A DNA stretch of 64,000 nucleotides from CBDBJQ01 sp965206405. Its GTDB lineage: Bacteria; Pseudomonadota; Alphaproteobacteria; UBA8366. This document shows, piece after piece, positions 44,016-53,418 of this stretch (its first letter is position 1; every line of letters starts with the position of its first letter). Position numbers and translations under genes: made by a program. A model generated the notes under the pieces. The model had not been told where the DNA came from. It did no database searches and saw only the letters and a list, made by a program, of their open reading frames with translations. Location of the stretch: the NCBI GenBank assembly GCA_965206405.1, contig CBDBJQ010000006.1, positions 1,550,001-1,614,000 of the forward strand, in the 5' to 3' direction.

Positions 44016-45126
44016 ATGCGCGCCGAGACTCGGAATCGAATTGACGAAATCAGGCAGTCGCATGAACTGCTGAGGAGGCATCTTTGACTACGATGCCGCG
44101 CGGCGGCGGCTGGACGAACTGAACAGCCTGGCTGAAGACCCCAATCTCTGGAGCGACCCGGAACGCGCCCGTACCGTAATGCAGGAGCGCAACCGCCTTG
44201 AATCCCGGCTCGACAGCTCTGATTGCATCACCCGCGATCTCGACGAACTCTCGGAGCTCATCGAGCTCGCAGAGAGCGAAGACGACCCCGACCTCATCAC
44301 CGAGCTGGAAAGCCAACTCGAGACCCTGGGCCAACACACCGAGCGACAGCGGCTGGAAAGCCTGCTTTCGGGCGAAGCCGACGGCAATGACTGCTATCTG
44401 GAAGTCCATGCTGGCACCGGCGGCACCGAGGCCCAGGATTGGGCCGAGATGCTGTCCAGGATGTATATTCGCTGGGCCCAACAGCACGACTACGAGGTCG
44501 AGTGGATCGAAGAGTCCGGCGGCGAAGAGGCGGGCATCAAGTCGGCCACCATCCGCATTGCCGGAGATATGGCTTATGGCTGGCTGAAGACGGAGACGGG
44601 CGTTCACCGCCTGGTACGGATTTCCCCGTTTGACGCCAGCGCCCGGCGCCACACGAGCTTCGCCTCGATCAGCATCTATCCGGTCGTCGACGATAGTATC
44701 GAGGTCGAGGTCCAGGATAAGGATCTGCGCGTCGACACTTACAGGGCCTCGGGTGCCGGCGGTCAGCACGTCAACAAGACCGACAGCGCGGTTCGCATCA
44801 CCCACAACCCCACCGGGATTGTCGTGCAGTGCCAGAATGACCGGTCGCAACACAAGAATCGCGCTACCGCGATGAAAATGCTGAAGGCCCGCCTCTACGA
44901 GGCCGAGCTGATGCGCCGGGAACAGGAAGCCCGAGATGCGCACGGGGACCAGGCGGCTATCGGCTGGGGAAGTCAGATCCGCTCTTATGTCCTGCATCCC
45001 TACCAGATGGTGAAGGATCTCAGGACCGGGATCGAGGCCGGCAGCGCCAAGGGTGTTCTCGACGGCGATCTCGACACCTTTCTCGAAGCCTCGCTGGCCG
45101 ACAAGATCGCCGACAGTCACGACTAG
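44016..45126 (+). CDS. prfB: peptide chain release factor 2, expressed by programmed +1 frameshift
   Basis: This 369-residue factor terminates translation at UGA and UAA. The first 23 codons (ATG 44016) end at CTT followed by in-frame TGA (44085-44087). The main frame is entered by a +1 shift at CTT-TGA-C and continues DYDAARRRLDELNSL. The stop-recognition motif SPF (RISPFDASARRH) and the peptidyl-transferase motif GGQ (GAGGQHVNKTDSAVRITH) are present. The internal stop makes it look like a pseudogene or a shorter gene to simple callers. RF2 abundance controls the shift. It converges with glnE. Confidence 0.97.
44073..44088 (+). promoter_or_regulatory. prfB +1 frameshift site
   Basis: The internal Shine-Dalgarno AGGAGG (44073-44078), a 3-nt spacer and slippery CTT TGA C (44082-44088) reproduce the classical RF2 autoregulation signal with the optimal spacing. 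Low RF2 favours slippage and synthesis of full-length factor. Confidence 0.97.
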
Positions 45127-45144
45127 GCACCCGTCTTCCGGCAG

Positions 45145-48100
45145 TCAATCTCCAGGCCCGAGCCGGGGCGGTCCGCCGACGAGTTCGCCGTAGATCCCGG
45201 CTACCATTCCCGCGACATCTTCCATGTGCGCTGCGAGATCCTGCCCATCGGCAATGCCCGCGGTGGCGATCAACCGCGCCTGGGATCCCTGCGGGATATC
45301 AGTCTTGCCGGCACTTTCCAGATCAACCAGGCGGATCATCGCCTGCAGACGCTGCCAGAGCCGAAGCGCGGCGAGCAGTTCCTGCCCCGGATCATAGGCG
45401 ACAAAGCCCGCATCGATCAGGTTTCTGAGTGCGCTGCCTGTATCCGGAGCCAGGATCTCCGGATTTTCATGGGCGTGTCGCAACTGGAGGTACTGGGCGA
45501 TGAACTCGATATCAACCAAACCGCCGCTTCGATGCTTGATGTCCCAAATCGATTTTCCCGGATGTTCCCGGGCGATCCTTTGCCGCATCTCGGCGGTATC
45601 CTGCTGCAGCGCCTCGCTGTCCCGGGACCGGGTCAGTATTCTGCGGATACCCGTCTCGAGCGCGATGCGCATGTCGTCGCTGCCCATGACGACCCGGGCC
45701 CGGGTCAGCGCCATGTGTTCCCATGTCCATGCCGAGGATTCCTGGTAGTCGAAAAAAGCGTCGACGCGCGAGACCACCGCCCCCTTCTTGCCATGCGGGC
45801 GAAGCCGGATGTCGAGATCGTAGAGTACGCCCTCCGCCGTGGGCGCGGTTATGCCGCTGATGATGCGCTGCGTCAGTCGGGTGAAATAGAGGCTCAGGGA
45901 AAGAGGATTTTCGCCGTCAGAATCCTTGCTGATCCGGTCGTGATCGTTGACGAAGACGATGTCGATGTCGGAACCCGGCATCAGTTCACCGCTGCCGAGC
46001 TTGCCATAGGCGACGGCACCCATGGCGCCGCCAGCGATACGCCCGTGCTGCGCGACAAATCCCTCTTCAACCTTGCCGGCAAGGCAGCAGATTGCGGTCT
46101 CTGCGACCGCTGACAGCATCGGGCCGGCCGTGGGTCCATCAACGATGTTGGTCAAAATTTGGGTTCCCACCCGGAAGTTCTGGTCATTGACCCAGCGCCT
46201 GCAGGCATCGAAAACCTCCTCGATATCCTCGGCCTGGCCGACCGTCATATCGAGATCCCATGCCAGATCGTCAAAATTCTCGATCGGCTTGTCGAACTCG
46301 TCGGCCAACACGTAGTCGAGCAGTTGCGGGCGGCCACTCAGGGTTTCAGCAAGACCCGGCGAATCCCCCATAATCTGGGCCAGCAATTCCAGCACGGCGG
46401 GATTGGCGTTGAGCAACGAGAAAACCTGCACGCCCGAGGACAGGTTGCGAAGGAACCTGTCCAGCCGAAGGAGAGCGCCGTCCGGATGCGCGGTCCTGGC
46501 CATCGCTGCCAGCAAGGTCGGCGTCAACTCGGTAATGAGCTGGCGCGACCGGTCCGTGCGTGTCGCCGGATAGCGGCCGTAATGCCATCCCCGGACGATA
46601 TCGACCACTCTGCCCGGAGCCTCAAAACCCATTCCGGCCAGGGTTTCTATCGTCTCCGGATGCTCCTCATTGCCGGTGAACACCAGCGACGCTCCGCCGC
46701 CAAGATCCGGCTCCTCCTCAAACAGTTCCGCATAGTGCTGTTCGACCAGCGAGAGATGCTTGATGACGGCGCTGCAAAAACTTTCGGTGGAATCAAAACC
46801 GGCGAAGACAGCAATGGCGTCGAGTTTTTCCTCGCTTTTCGGAAGCTGCTGGGTCTGCTCGTCATCAATCATCTGCAGGCGATGCTCGAGGCCGCGCAAA
46901 AACTGGTAAGCCGTCGTCATCTCTTCCGCCGTACGGGCGTCGATACGGTCGTGGTACTGCAGGGCATCGAGCACGTCGACGACCTGCCGGACACGCAGCA
47001 ACGGCGTGCGACCGCCCCAGATCAACTGCTGGGTTTGGGCGAAAAATTCGATTTCACGGATGCCGCCCCGGCCCAGCTTTATGTTGTGGCCAAGGATCGC
47101 GATCTCCTTGCCGCCACGATGGGCATTGATCTGGCGTTTCACCGAATGAATGTCGGCGATCATCTCGAAATCCAGATTCCGGCGCCAGATGAAGGACCGC
47201 AACTGCCGCATGAAAACCTCACCGGCCTCCTTGTCGCCGGCTATCGGACGCGCCCGGATCAGAGCCATCCGCTCCCAGTTCTGCCCCAGCGTCTCGTAGT
47301 AGATGAGCGCGGCCTTGCCCGAAATCGCAACCGGCGTGGTTCCGGGATCCGGCCGCAGTCGCAGATCAACGCGATGAACGTAGCCATCCTGTGTCCGCTC
47401 CTCGAGAATGTGCACCAGGTTCCGTGTCGCCTGGATCATCTCCCTGCGCAGGCCGTCCTCGTCATCGTTGCCGGCGGCGGCCGGATCGTAAATGACGATC
47501 AGATCGACATCGCTTGAATAGTTGAGTTCCCGCCCGCCGAGCTTGCCGAGACCAAGGACGAAAAACCCCGACCCCACCTCCGGCGTATCGGCGTCGACCG
47601 GAGCGCCGGTACGCTCCCGCAAAACATGGCGGGTCGCCACCGCAATCGATTCCTCGGCAAACCGGCTCAAGGCTTCCGTAACCAGGGAGATATCCCACAC
47701 GCCCGTGATGTCGGCGGTCGCGACCGTCAGAGCCGAGCGGAGCCGGAATCGCCGCAAATTGGTCATGAGTTTTTCCCTGTCGGTTTCACAACCGCAGATG
47801 CGGTTCATCTCGCCGATCAGGTTTTCGAAAGCGGCATCCGGGCCATCGCGGAACAATGCGCAAGCAAAACCCGTCTCGCGTTCGATGCAGCGTGCAAGGA
47901 ACGGGCTGTTACCGACGATGGCATCAAGCAGGGCGCGGCCGGCGGGATCCTGGGAAAACGCCACCGTGTAGGCTTGGTCATCCTCGCTGCGCTCACCGCT
48001 CGTTCCCTCGGCCCAGCGTTCGGTGAAGATCTCCGTGTATCCCGGGTTGGCCGCTTTCGGCAGGTTTTCGGGATCGAAGGCGAAGATGCCTCCGAACACG

Positions 48101-48168
48101 CCGGCCCCTCCCCTGCCGTTGCCGGAACCCGGATCGGAAGTGCTGTCCTCTGAAACCCGTTCAGCCAC
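45145..48168 (-). CDS. glnE: bifunctional glutamine synthetase adenylyltransferase/deadenylyltransferase
   Basis: This 1007-residue enzyme adenylylates and deadenylylates glutamine synthetase in response to PII and glutamine. Two nucleotidyltransferase domains are visible: the first with GGRELNYSSDVDLIVIYDP (about residue 210-235; deadenylylation), the second with SGELMPGSDIDIVFV (about 730; adenylylation). Each is followed by the GlnD/PII-uridylyltransferase-like helical region. Length is normal. It converges with prfB and is divergent from the YhdP-like gene. Confidence 0.95.
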   Translation of the reverse strand: MAERVSEDSTSDPGSGNGRGGAGVFGGIFAFDPENLPKAANPGYTEIFTERWAEGTSGERSEDDQAYTVAFSQDPAGRALLDAIVGNSPFLARCIERETGFACALFRDGPDAAFENLIGEMNRICGCETDREKLMTNLRRFRLRSALTVATADITGVWDISLVTEALSRFAEESIAVATRHVLRERTGAPVDADTPEVGSGFFVLGLGKLGGRELNYSSDVDLIVIYDPAAAGNDDEDGLRREMIQATRNLVHILEERTQDGYVHRVDLRLRPDPGTTPVAISGKAALIYYETLGQNWERMALIRARPIAGDKEAGEVFMRQLRSFIWRRNLDFEMIADIHSVKRQINAHRGGKEIAILGHNIKLGRGGIREIEFFAQTQQLIWGGRTPLLRVRQVVDVLDALQYHDRIDARTAEEMTTAYQFLRGLEHRLQMIDDEQTQQLPKSEEKLDAIAVFAGFDSTESFCSAVIKHLSLVEQHYAELFEEEPDLGGGASLVFTGNEEHPETIETLAGMGFEAPGRVVDIVRGWHYGRYPATRTDRSRQLITELTPTLLAAMARTAHPDGALLRLDRFLRNLSSGVQVFSLLNANPAVLELLAQIMGDSPGLAETLSGRPQLLDYVLADEFDKPIENFDDLAWDLDMTVGQAEDIEEVFDACRRWVNDQNFRVGTQILTNIVDGPTAGPMLSAVAETAICCLAGKVEEGFVAQHGRIAGGAMGAVAYGKLGSGELMPGSDIDIVFVNDHDRISKDSDGENPLSLSLYFTRLTQRIISGITAPTAEGVLYDLDIRLRPHGKKGAVVSRVDAFFDYQESSAWTWEHMALTRARVVMGSDDMRIALETGIRRILTRSRDSEALQQDTAEMRQRIAREHPGKSIWDIKHRSGGLVDIEFIAQYLQLRHAHENPEILAPDTGSALRNLIDAGFVAYDPGQELLAALRLWQRLQAMIRLVDLESAGKTDIPQGSQARLIATAGIADGQDLAAHMEDVAGMVAGIYGELVGGPPRLGPGD

Positions 48169-48262
48169 GTTTCTTCCCTGTTGCAGCCCTGGCGCGAATC
48201 TCCGTCCGAAGCCAGGGTCGGGAGTCAGGATTGAAAGCCGGGCCGGGGCATTCTCTTTAGTT

Positions 48263-48298
48263 ATTCAACACCCCTATTCTTTGCCATTCAACACCCCT
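48263..48298. repeat. 13-bp direct repeats between glnE and the YhdP-like gene
   Basis: ATTCAACACCCCT occurs at 48263-48275 and 48286-48298, each followed by A(A)TTCT, with a start-to-start distance of 23 bp (about two helical turns). They lie in the 174-bp gap between divergent genes and could be a protein-binding site. Confidence 0.8.
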
Positions 48299-48342
48299 AA
48301 TTCTATCATGGAACACTGCCATCCCGAGGTTTCCCTCCCCCT

Positions 48343-51300
48343 GTGGTAATATTGAAAGCCGTATCATCCTTTGCCCTCTGGATTCTGGTGGGCTTGCTGG
48401 TGGCAGCCACCATTCTGCTGGGCTTTCTGTACTGGAGGCTGTTGACCGGGCCGATAGGGTTCGACCCATCCCTTTCCGAGCCAATCCACTGGGTCAGCCC
48501 GGAACTAGCGCAATTGCAGTTCCATGCTGCAAAGACCGAACTCGCTCTGGACAGCGACAGCAACGCTATTGTCATCAGGTTCCGTGACCTGATCCTGGAA
48601 GACCCCGCCTACAGTTTCCGGGCAACAGTCCCGGAACTCACGCTTGGCTTCTCCTGGCAGCCGAGCGTCGAAATCTTTCCCACCCTGAGCGCCCTGACGG
48701 CCCGGGGCGCGCGAATCGCCGTCATCGATTCCACGTCTGCCGGGAAATCCCGGTCGACACCGGAAAAAAACACTGCATGGGTCCGCTGGCTTTTCCAGAT
48801 GCCGGCAGGCGCTGCGTGGCTGGCTGATTCCGCGAGGTCCGGCGCGCATCTCAATCACCTGGACATCGTCGATCTCCGGATCACCCCCATCCTGTCCGGG
48901 GACAAGGAATGGAATATCCCGGAAGCCACGATCACCCTGGCGCGGGAAACAGACGGGCTTGCCACCACCGGCAGTGCGACGATCGTCCATGGCGGCAACA
49001 TGGTTCCGGTCTCGGTTCAGGGACTCTACAGCAAAACACAGAAAACCCTGGAAACAACGCTGCGGTTTGACCGAACCATCCCCAAGAATTTCTTGTCCGG
49101 CACCCTGCCCGCTTGGCTGCCTCGCGAGGCAAGGGGAAAAGTTGCACTGCGCCTGCAGGCTTCCGCCAATCCCGGCGACGGGCAGGAACGGGTCGCTTTC
49201 GCGCTGTCGACAGATCTTGGGAATGTCTCCGGAGCAGCGACAATCCGGGCCGTCGACAGCGCCTATGCGGTTCGCGGCACTCTCCAGAACCTTCCCACCG
49301 GGCCGTGGCGACGTCTGCTGGCCTACGCGGTGCCCCATGCCGCGCCTCTTATCGGCGCCGAGAAGTTTGCCGATGGCACCTTCGAGGGCGTTATCGGTGT
49401 GCAGGGAGATATCCGGCATATGGCCGTCAATCTGCCCGGAGGTCCGCAGGTCAGAACGGCTCCGTATTCCTCCCGGATTTCCTTTGCCACCGGGATCGAC
49501 GGGACTCTCCAAGACGCAACCTTCGAGATCAGGACTCCCTTCGGCATCGCCGAAGGCACCGCCAAGTCCCGTACTGACGGCGATTTCGCCTTTTCAGGTG
49601 ACCTGAAACACGTACAGGTCGAACGCGTCCTCGAGCGATTCCCGGCCATCGCCGACGGTACAGATTTCAGCCTCTCCGCCACCGGGACGTTCGCCGGCGT
49701 CGTGGGCGACCGCGCGGATTCGAAAGATACCTTCACCCTCACCCTGGCCGGCCTCGGCGATGAAACAGCTGCAACCGAAACCAAGAACGAAAGCAAGGAG
49801 ACGGTATCGCAACAGTCAGCATCATCGCAGTCAGATCCGGTTTGCGGCCATCCTTTCGAGCCAGAACTCCGGGGCGCCACCAATCCGGTAGTGAAAGTCA
49901 CCATCACCGCCAGCAGACAGAATGGCGACAGCGATCTCTCGATCAATGCCAACGCATGGAACGTTCCGGCCGGACAGCTCGGGCGTTACTGGCCCCGAAC
50001 CTTCGTGCCTGATGCCAAGGATTGGGTCGCCGTCGGCTTGCGCGCCGGCATCGTCGAGGAAGCGCATCTGCGCGCCACCCTGGTTGTGCCTGCACACAGC
50101 GGTGACAACCTTTCCCTATCAGAACTCGAGGGCAGGTTCTGTTATCGGGATCTGGCAGTGGATTACTTCCCTGGTATGCCGCCGGTCACGCACGCGCGGG
50201 GTACGGCCGTCTTCGACGCATCCAGTATGCATTTCGATATCAAGGATGCTCGCGCTTCGGACATCCGCCTAATGGGCGGAAAGATCTCGCTGACAGAGAT
50301 GTTTGACGATGAGTCCGCCGCAAAAATCTCCCTGACTCTGCAAGCCCCGCTACGCACCGCGCTGGGTATTCTTGCCGATCCGCCGCTAGCCGCTTTCAAC
50401 AGGGATTTCGCCGAGAGGCCTGACCTGGCAGGCAATGCCACTGTTGACCTGAATATCCGCTTCCCCCTAACGAAAGATCTGACACCCCGCCAGATGATCT
50501 ACGCCGGCAAGGCGAAAATCAGCGATGAAAAACCGGATAGTACATCGGATGGCACGCCAGACGGAACGGCGCGTTTCCATCTGGCCTGGGATTCCCGAAA
50601 GGGCGACCCTCCTGACCCCGCAATAGAGGGCGGGCGCAACCACTACCTCATGCGCGGCAGCGTCGATTCCCACTTTCCCCGTCACTTCGGATTCCCCGAT
50701 GTCGGCGCCATATCCGGCGAGGGCAAATACGAGATCACCTTCGCTTATGGCGGCGATGCACCGCCGAAAACCGTAACTTGGATCGATCTGGACGGCATTT
50801 CCGCTGCTATCCCGGAACTGGGATGGCACAAGCCGGCCCGCACCCCCGGCGCACTGGTTTTCGATTTTTCTTCCGGTTCAACCAGCGGTTCGAGTGACGC
50901 AAGTCTGGTCCACTTTTCGGCACAGGCCGGGGAGTTCAGCAGCAAGGGGCTGCTTCGTTTCGATTCCAAATTTGCACCCGGACGGGAAAGGGCGTGGCGC
51001 GCCGTGATCGAAGAGTTTTCGCTGCCCGGAACCCACTTCATGGGCGACATCGGGCGCGACGCAAACGGTGTCTGGAAAATCGCGCTCAAGGCCGATCCGC
51101 TGGACCTTGAAACCTATCTCAAATTGCGTTCCGAAGACGAAGACGGTGCCGGAAGTGATCTCGAGAACACCTCGATCACGCTGGATCTGGAAGCGAAGAA
51201 TATCCGCATCAAACCAGAGGAGGGTCTGGCCGCGCTACAGATCAAGGGCGTTCGCGAAAAGGGCGTAGACGGGAGAGGCGCGCAATGGCGCCGTCTGGAG

Positions 51301-52020
51301 GTCGATGCGCTTCGGGACAAACAGAATCTGCTCTCGATCCAGCTTGCCAGCGGCCCCGAAGCCGGCACCGCCGAGATTCGCTCGGCAAACCTTGGCGCCC
51401 TGCTCAAAACCCTCGACCACAGCCGAAACATGATTGGCGGCGTGCTCGCCATCACCAGCGCCCGAAAAGAATCCAGCGAATCGTGGCAGGGGACGTTTGA
51501 ACTCAAGGACTACACGCTCCGTACCGTTCCCGCGCTGGCACGTCTGCTACAGCTGGTATCCCTGACCGGACCGATCAACCTCCTGTTCAAGGAAGGCCTC
51601 GGTTTCGAGATACTCAAGGGCCAGTTCACCTACGGTCAGGACAGGCTCGCATTGGCCGACGCCACCACCTATGGCGAATCCCTGGGTCTCACCGCCGATG
51701 GCTGGATCGATTTTCACGACGACACGCTTTCGCTTACCGGAACGATCCTACCGGCCTACACGATCAACAGGCTCCTGGGGAAACTGCCGATAATCGGCAA
51801 CTTGCTCGCCCATGAAGAGGGAATCATAGGCTTCACCTACACCGCAAAAGGGCCGCTCGACGATATCGATACGCGCGTCAACCCGCTGTCAGTCCTCGTC
51901 CCCGGCATCCTGAAAAGCCTGGCCAAAGAAGCGCGGAAGGAAGTGCAGCCTGTGGATGAACTGAACCCCGGGAGCCCAAGCTCTTCGGAAATTCCGCCAG
52001 TAGATCCGAATGAGAAATGA
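48343..52020 (+). CDS. YhdP/AsmA-like inner-membrane-anchored protein (DUF3971 region and AsmA-type C-terminus)
   Basis: This very large protein (1225 residues) has one N-terminal membrane anchor (about 8-32; SFALWILVGLLVAATILLGF) and a long periplasmic beta-rich body. The C-terminal part carries the AsmA_2/YhdP signature (GFEILKGQFTYGQDRLALADATTYGESLGLTADGWID, given here only as pieces: GQFTYGQDRLAL and GESLGLTADGWID), and TGTILPAYTINRLLGKLPIIG. Relatives form bridge-like conduits for phospholipid transport to the outer membrane; that role is inferred. The start is GTG 48343, since no ATG fits. The body includes a Ser/Gln/Asp-rich insert (about 470-495). Confidence 0.85.
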   Translation: MVILKAVSSFALWILVGLLVAATILLGFLYWRLLTGPIGFDPSLSEPIHWVSPELAQLQFHAAKTELALDSDSNAIVIRFRDLILEDPAYSFRATVPELTLGFSWQPSVEIFPTLSALTARGARIAVIDSTSAGKSRSTPEKNTAWVRWLFQMPAGAAWLADSARSGAHLNHLDIVDLRITPILSGDKEWNIPEATITLARETDGLATTGSATIVHGGNMVPVSVQGLYSKTQKTLETTLRFDRTIPKNFLSGTLPAWLPREARGKVALRLQASANPGDGQERVAFALSTDLGNVSGAATIRAVDSAYAVRGTLQNLPTGPWRRLLAYAVPHAAPLIGAEKFADGTFEGVIGVQGDIRHMAVNLPGGPQVRTAPYSSRISFATGIDGTLQDATFEIRTPFGIAEGTAKSRTDGDFAFSGDLKHVQVERVLERFPAIADGTDFSLSATGTFAGVVGDRADSKDTFTLTLAGLGDETAATETKNESKETVSQQSASSQSDPVCGHPFEPELRGATNPVVKVTITASRQNGDSDLSINANAWNVPAGQLGRYWPRTFVPDAKDWVAVGLRAGIVEEAHLRATLVVPAHSGDNLSLSELEGRFCYRDLAVDYFPGMPPVTHARGTAVFDASSMHFDIKDARASDIRLMGGKISLTEMFDDESAAKISLTLQAPLRTALGILADPPLAAFNRDFAERPDLAGNATVDLNIRFPLTKDLTPRQMIYAGKAKISDEKPDSTSDGTPDGTARFHLAWDSRKGDPPDPAIEGGRNHYLMRGSVDSHFPRHFGFPDVGAISGEGKYEITFAYGGDAPPKTVTWIDLDGISAAIPELGWHKPARTPGALVFDFSSGSTSGSSDASLVHFSAQAGEFSSKGLLRFDSKFAPGRERAWRAVIEEFSLPGTHFMGDIGRDANGVWKIALKADPLDLETYLKLRSEDEDGAGSDLENTSITLDLEAKNIRIKPEEGLAALQIKGVREKGVDGRGAQWRRLEVDALRDKQNLLSIQLASGPEAGTAEIRSANLGALLKTLDHSRNMIGGVLAITSARKESSESWQGTFELKDYTLRTVPALARLLQLVSLTGPINLLFKEGLGFEILKGQFTYGQDRLALADATTYGESLGLTADGWIDFHDDTLSLTGTILPAYTINRLLGKLPIIGNLLAHEEGIIGFTYTAKGPLDDIDTRVNPLSVLVPGILKSLAKEARKEVQPVDELNPGSPSSSEIPPVDPNEK

Positions 52021-52084
52021 CGGCAACATCAGAACGACGCGCCAAAACACCCTGCCGCAACGCCCTGATGCGGGCGTTATGCCG

Positions 52085-53338
52085 TCATACGACACAGAGA
52101 AGTACGTGACGCTTGCGTCCGGAAGACAGCTTGATGAATCCGTCTGCGTTGACATCGCCAAGCGACAGCGCGGCATTCTCGTCACTGGCTGCAACGTTGT
52201 TGATGCGGGCGCCGCCGCCCTTGATCAGCCGTCGCGCCGCGCTACTGCTGTCTGCAAGGCCGGCTTCCCTGAGCAGAATGGACAGCAGCACGCCCTCGGA
52301 AAGCCTGGCGCGGGGAATTTCTATCTTCGGCAAGCCCTCGCCAGCCGCGCCCTCAACGAAAGTTTGCTGCGCCGTCTGGCGCGCATTCTCCGCCGCTGTC
52401 GCCCCATGACACAGCGTAGTCGTCATATCAGCGAGAATGATTTTGGCCTCGTTCATCTCCGCCCCGTCAAGTTGCTCAAGACGGGCGATCTCGTCGAGGG
52501 GTATCTCGGTGAACAGCCGCAGAAAACGTCCAACATCGGCGTCGTCGACATTGCGCCAATACTGCCAGTAATCATAAGCGCTGGTACGCTCGCTGTTGAG
52601 CCAGACGGCGCCGTCAGCCGTCTTTCCCATCTTGGCGCCGGAGGCCGTGGCCAAAAGCGGAGAGGTCAGGCCATACAGGCTGGCCCCGTCGAGCCGATGG
52701 GCAAGATCTATTCCCGCCACGATGTTTCCCCACTGGTCTGACCCACCGAGCTGGAGGCGACAATCGTAGCGGCGGGACAGTTCGCGAAAATCGTAAGCTT
52801 GGAGAACCGGGTAGTTGAATTCGAGAAAGGACAGCGCTTGCTGGCGATCGAGACGAGAGCGTACCGCCTCCAGGGCGAGCATCCGGCTGACCGAAAAATG
52901 ACTCCCAATCTCGCGCAGGAAATCGATGTATTTCAGCTCGTCAAGCCAGGCGGCGTTGTTGACCATGAGCGCATCGGACGGGCCGCCCCCGAAAGTCAGG
53001 AAGCGTTCGAAGACGCGCCTGATGCCGGCGATGTTGGCGGCGATTTTCTCCGAGGTAAGCAATTGACGCTGGGTATCCCTGCCGGAAGGGTCACCGACCC
53101 GGGTCGTACCGCCGCCCATCAGCACAAGCGGCTTGTTGCCCGTCTGCTGGAGCCGGCGAAGCATCATCACCTGAATCAGGCTTCCCACATGCAGGGAATC
53201 CGCGGTCGCATCAAAGCCGATATAGCCGGTCACGCCGCTGCCACCGACGAGTTCGTCGAGCCCCTCGCTGTCGGTGCAATCCTGCAGAAAACCGCGCTCC
53301 TGCATGGTTTTCATGAATTCAGAGCGCTGGGCTGTCAT
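52085..53338 (-). CDS. tyrS: tyrosyl-tRNA synthetase
   Basis: This 417-residue class I synthetase charges tRNA-Tyr. Motifs include YIGFDATADSLHVGSL (HIGH-type, HVG), QLGGSDQWGNIVAGIDL (tyrosine/AMP binding), and the KMSKS loop as AKMGKTADGAVW. A C-terminal S4 RNA-binding domain (about 350-417) ends FIKLSSGRKRHVLL. ATG 53338 gives the usual N-terminus; the longer frame overlaps the divergent anmK start. Divergent from anmK with an 80-bp gap. Confidence 0.96.
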   Translation of the reverse strand: MTAQRSEFMKTMQERGFLQDCTDSEGLDELVGGSGVTGYIGFDATADSLHVGSLIQVMMLRRLQQTGNKPLVLMGGGTTRVGDPSGRDTQRQLLTSEKIAANIAGIRRVFERFLTFGGGPSDALMVNNAAWLDELKYIDFLREIGSHFSVSRMLALEAVRSRLDRQQALSFLEFNYPVLQAYDFRELSRRYDCRLQLGGSDQWGNIVAGIDLAHRLDGASLYGLTSPLLATASGAKMGKTADGAVWLNSERTSAYDYWQYWRNVDDADVGRFLRLFTEIPLDEIARLEQLDGAEMNEAKIILADMTTTLCHGATAAENARQTAQQTFVEGAAGEGLPKIEIPRARLSEGVLLSILLREAGLADSSSAARRLIKGGGARINNVAASDENAALSLGDVNADGFIKLSSGRKRHVLLCVV

Positions 53339-53418
53339 CGTATTCCGGGCACGGAAAAAGCATGGAGCGAGGTATATCGCCGCCGCGCATCGACTACCAT
53401 ACATCCCCGGCGGCAACA

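Noticed and set aside
44085..44087. prfB as a pseudogene because of an early in-frame stop
   Set aside because: The stop is the conserved programmed +1 frameshift site with the correct upstream Shine-Dalgarno and slippery codon.
46159..47517. Plus-strand open frame of 452 codons opposite glnE
   Set aside because: Antisense shadow; glnE motifs run through the whole region on the minus strand.
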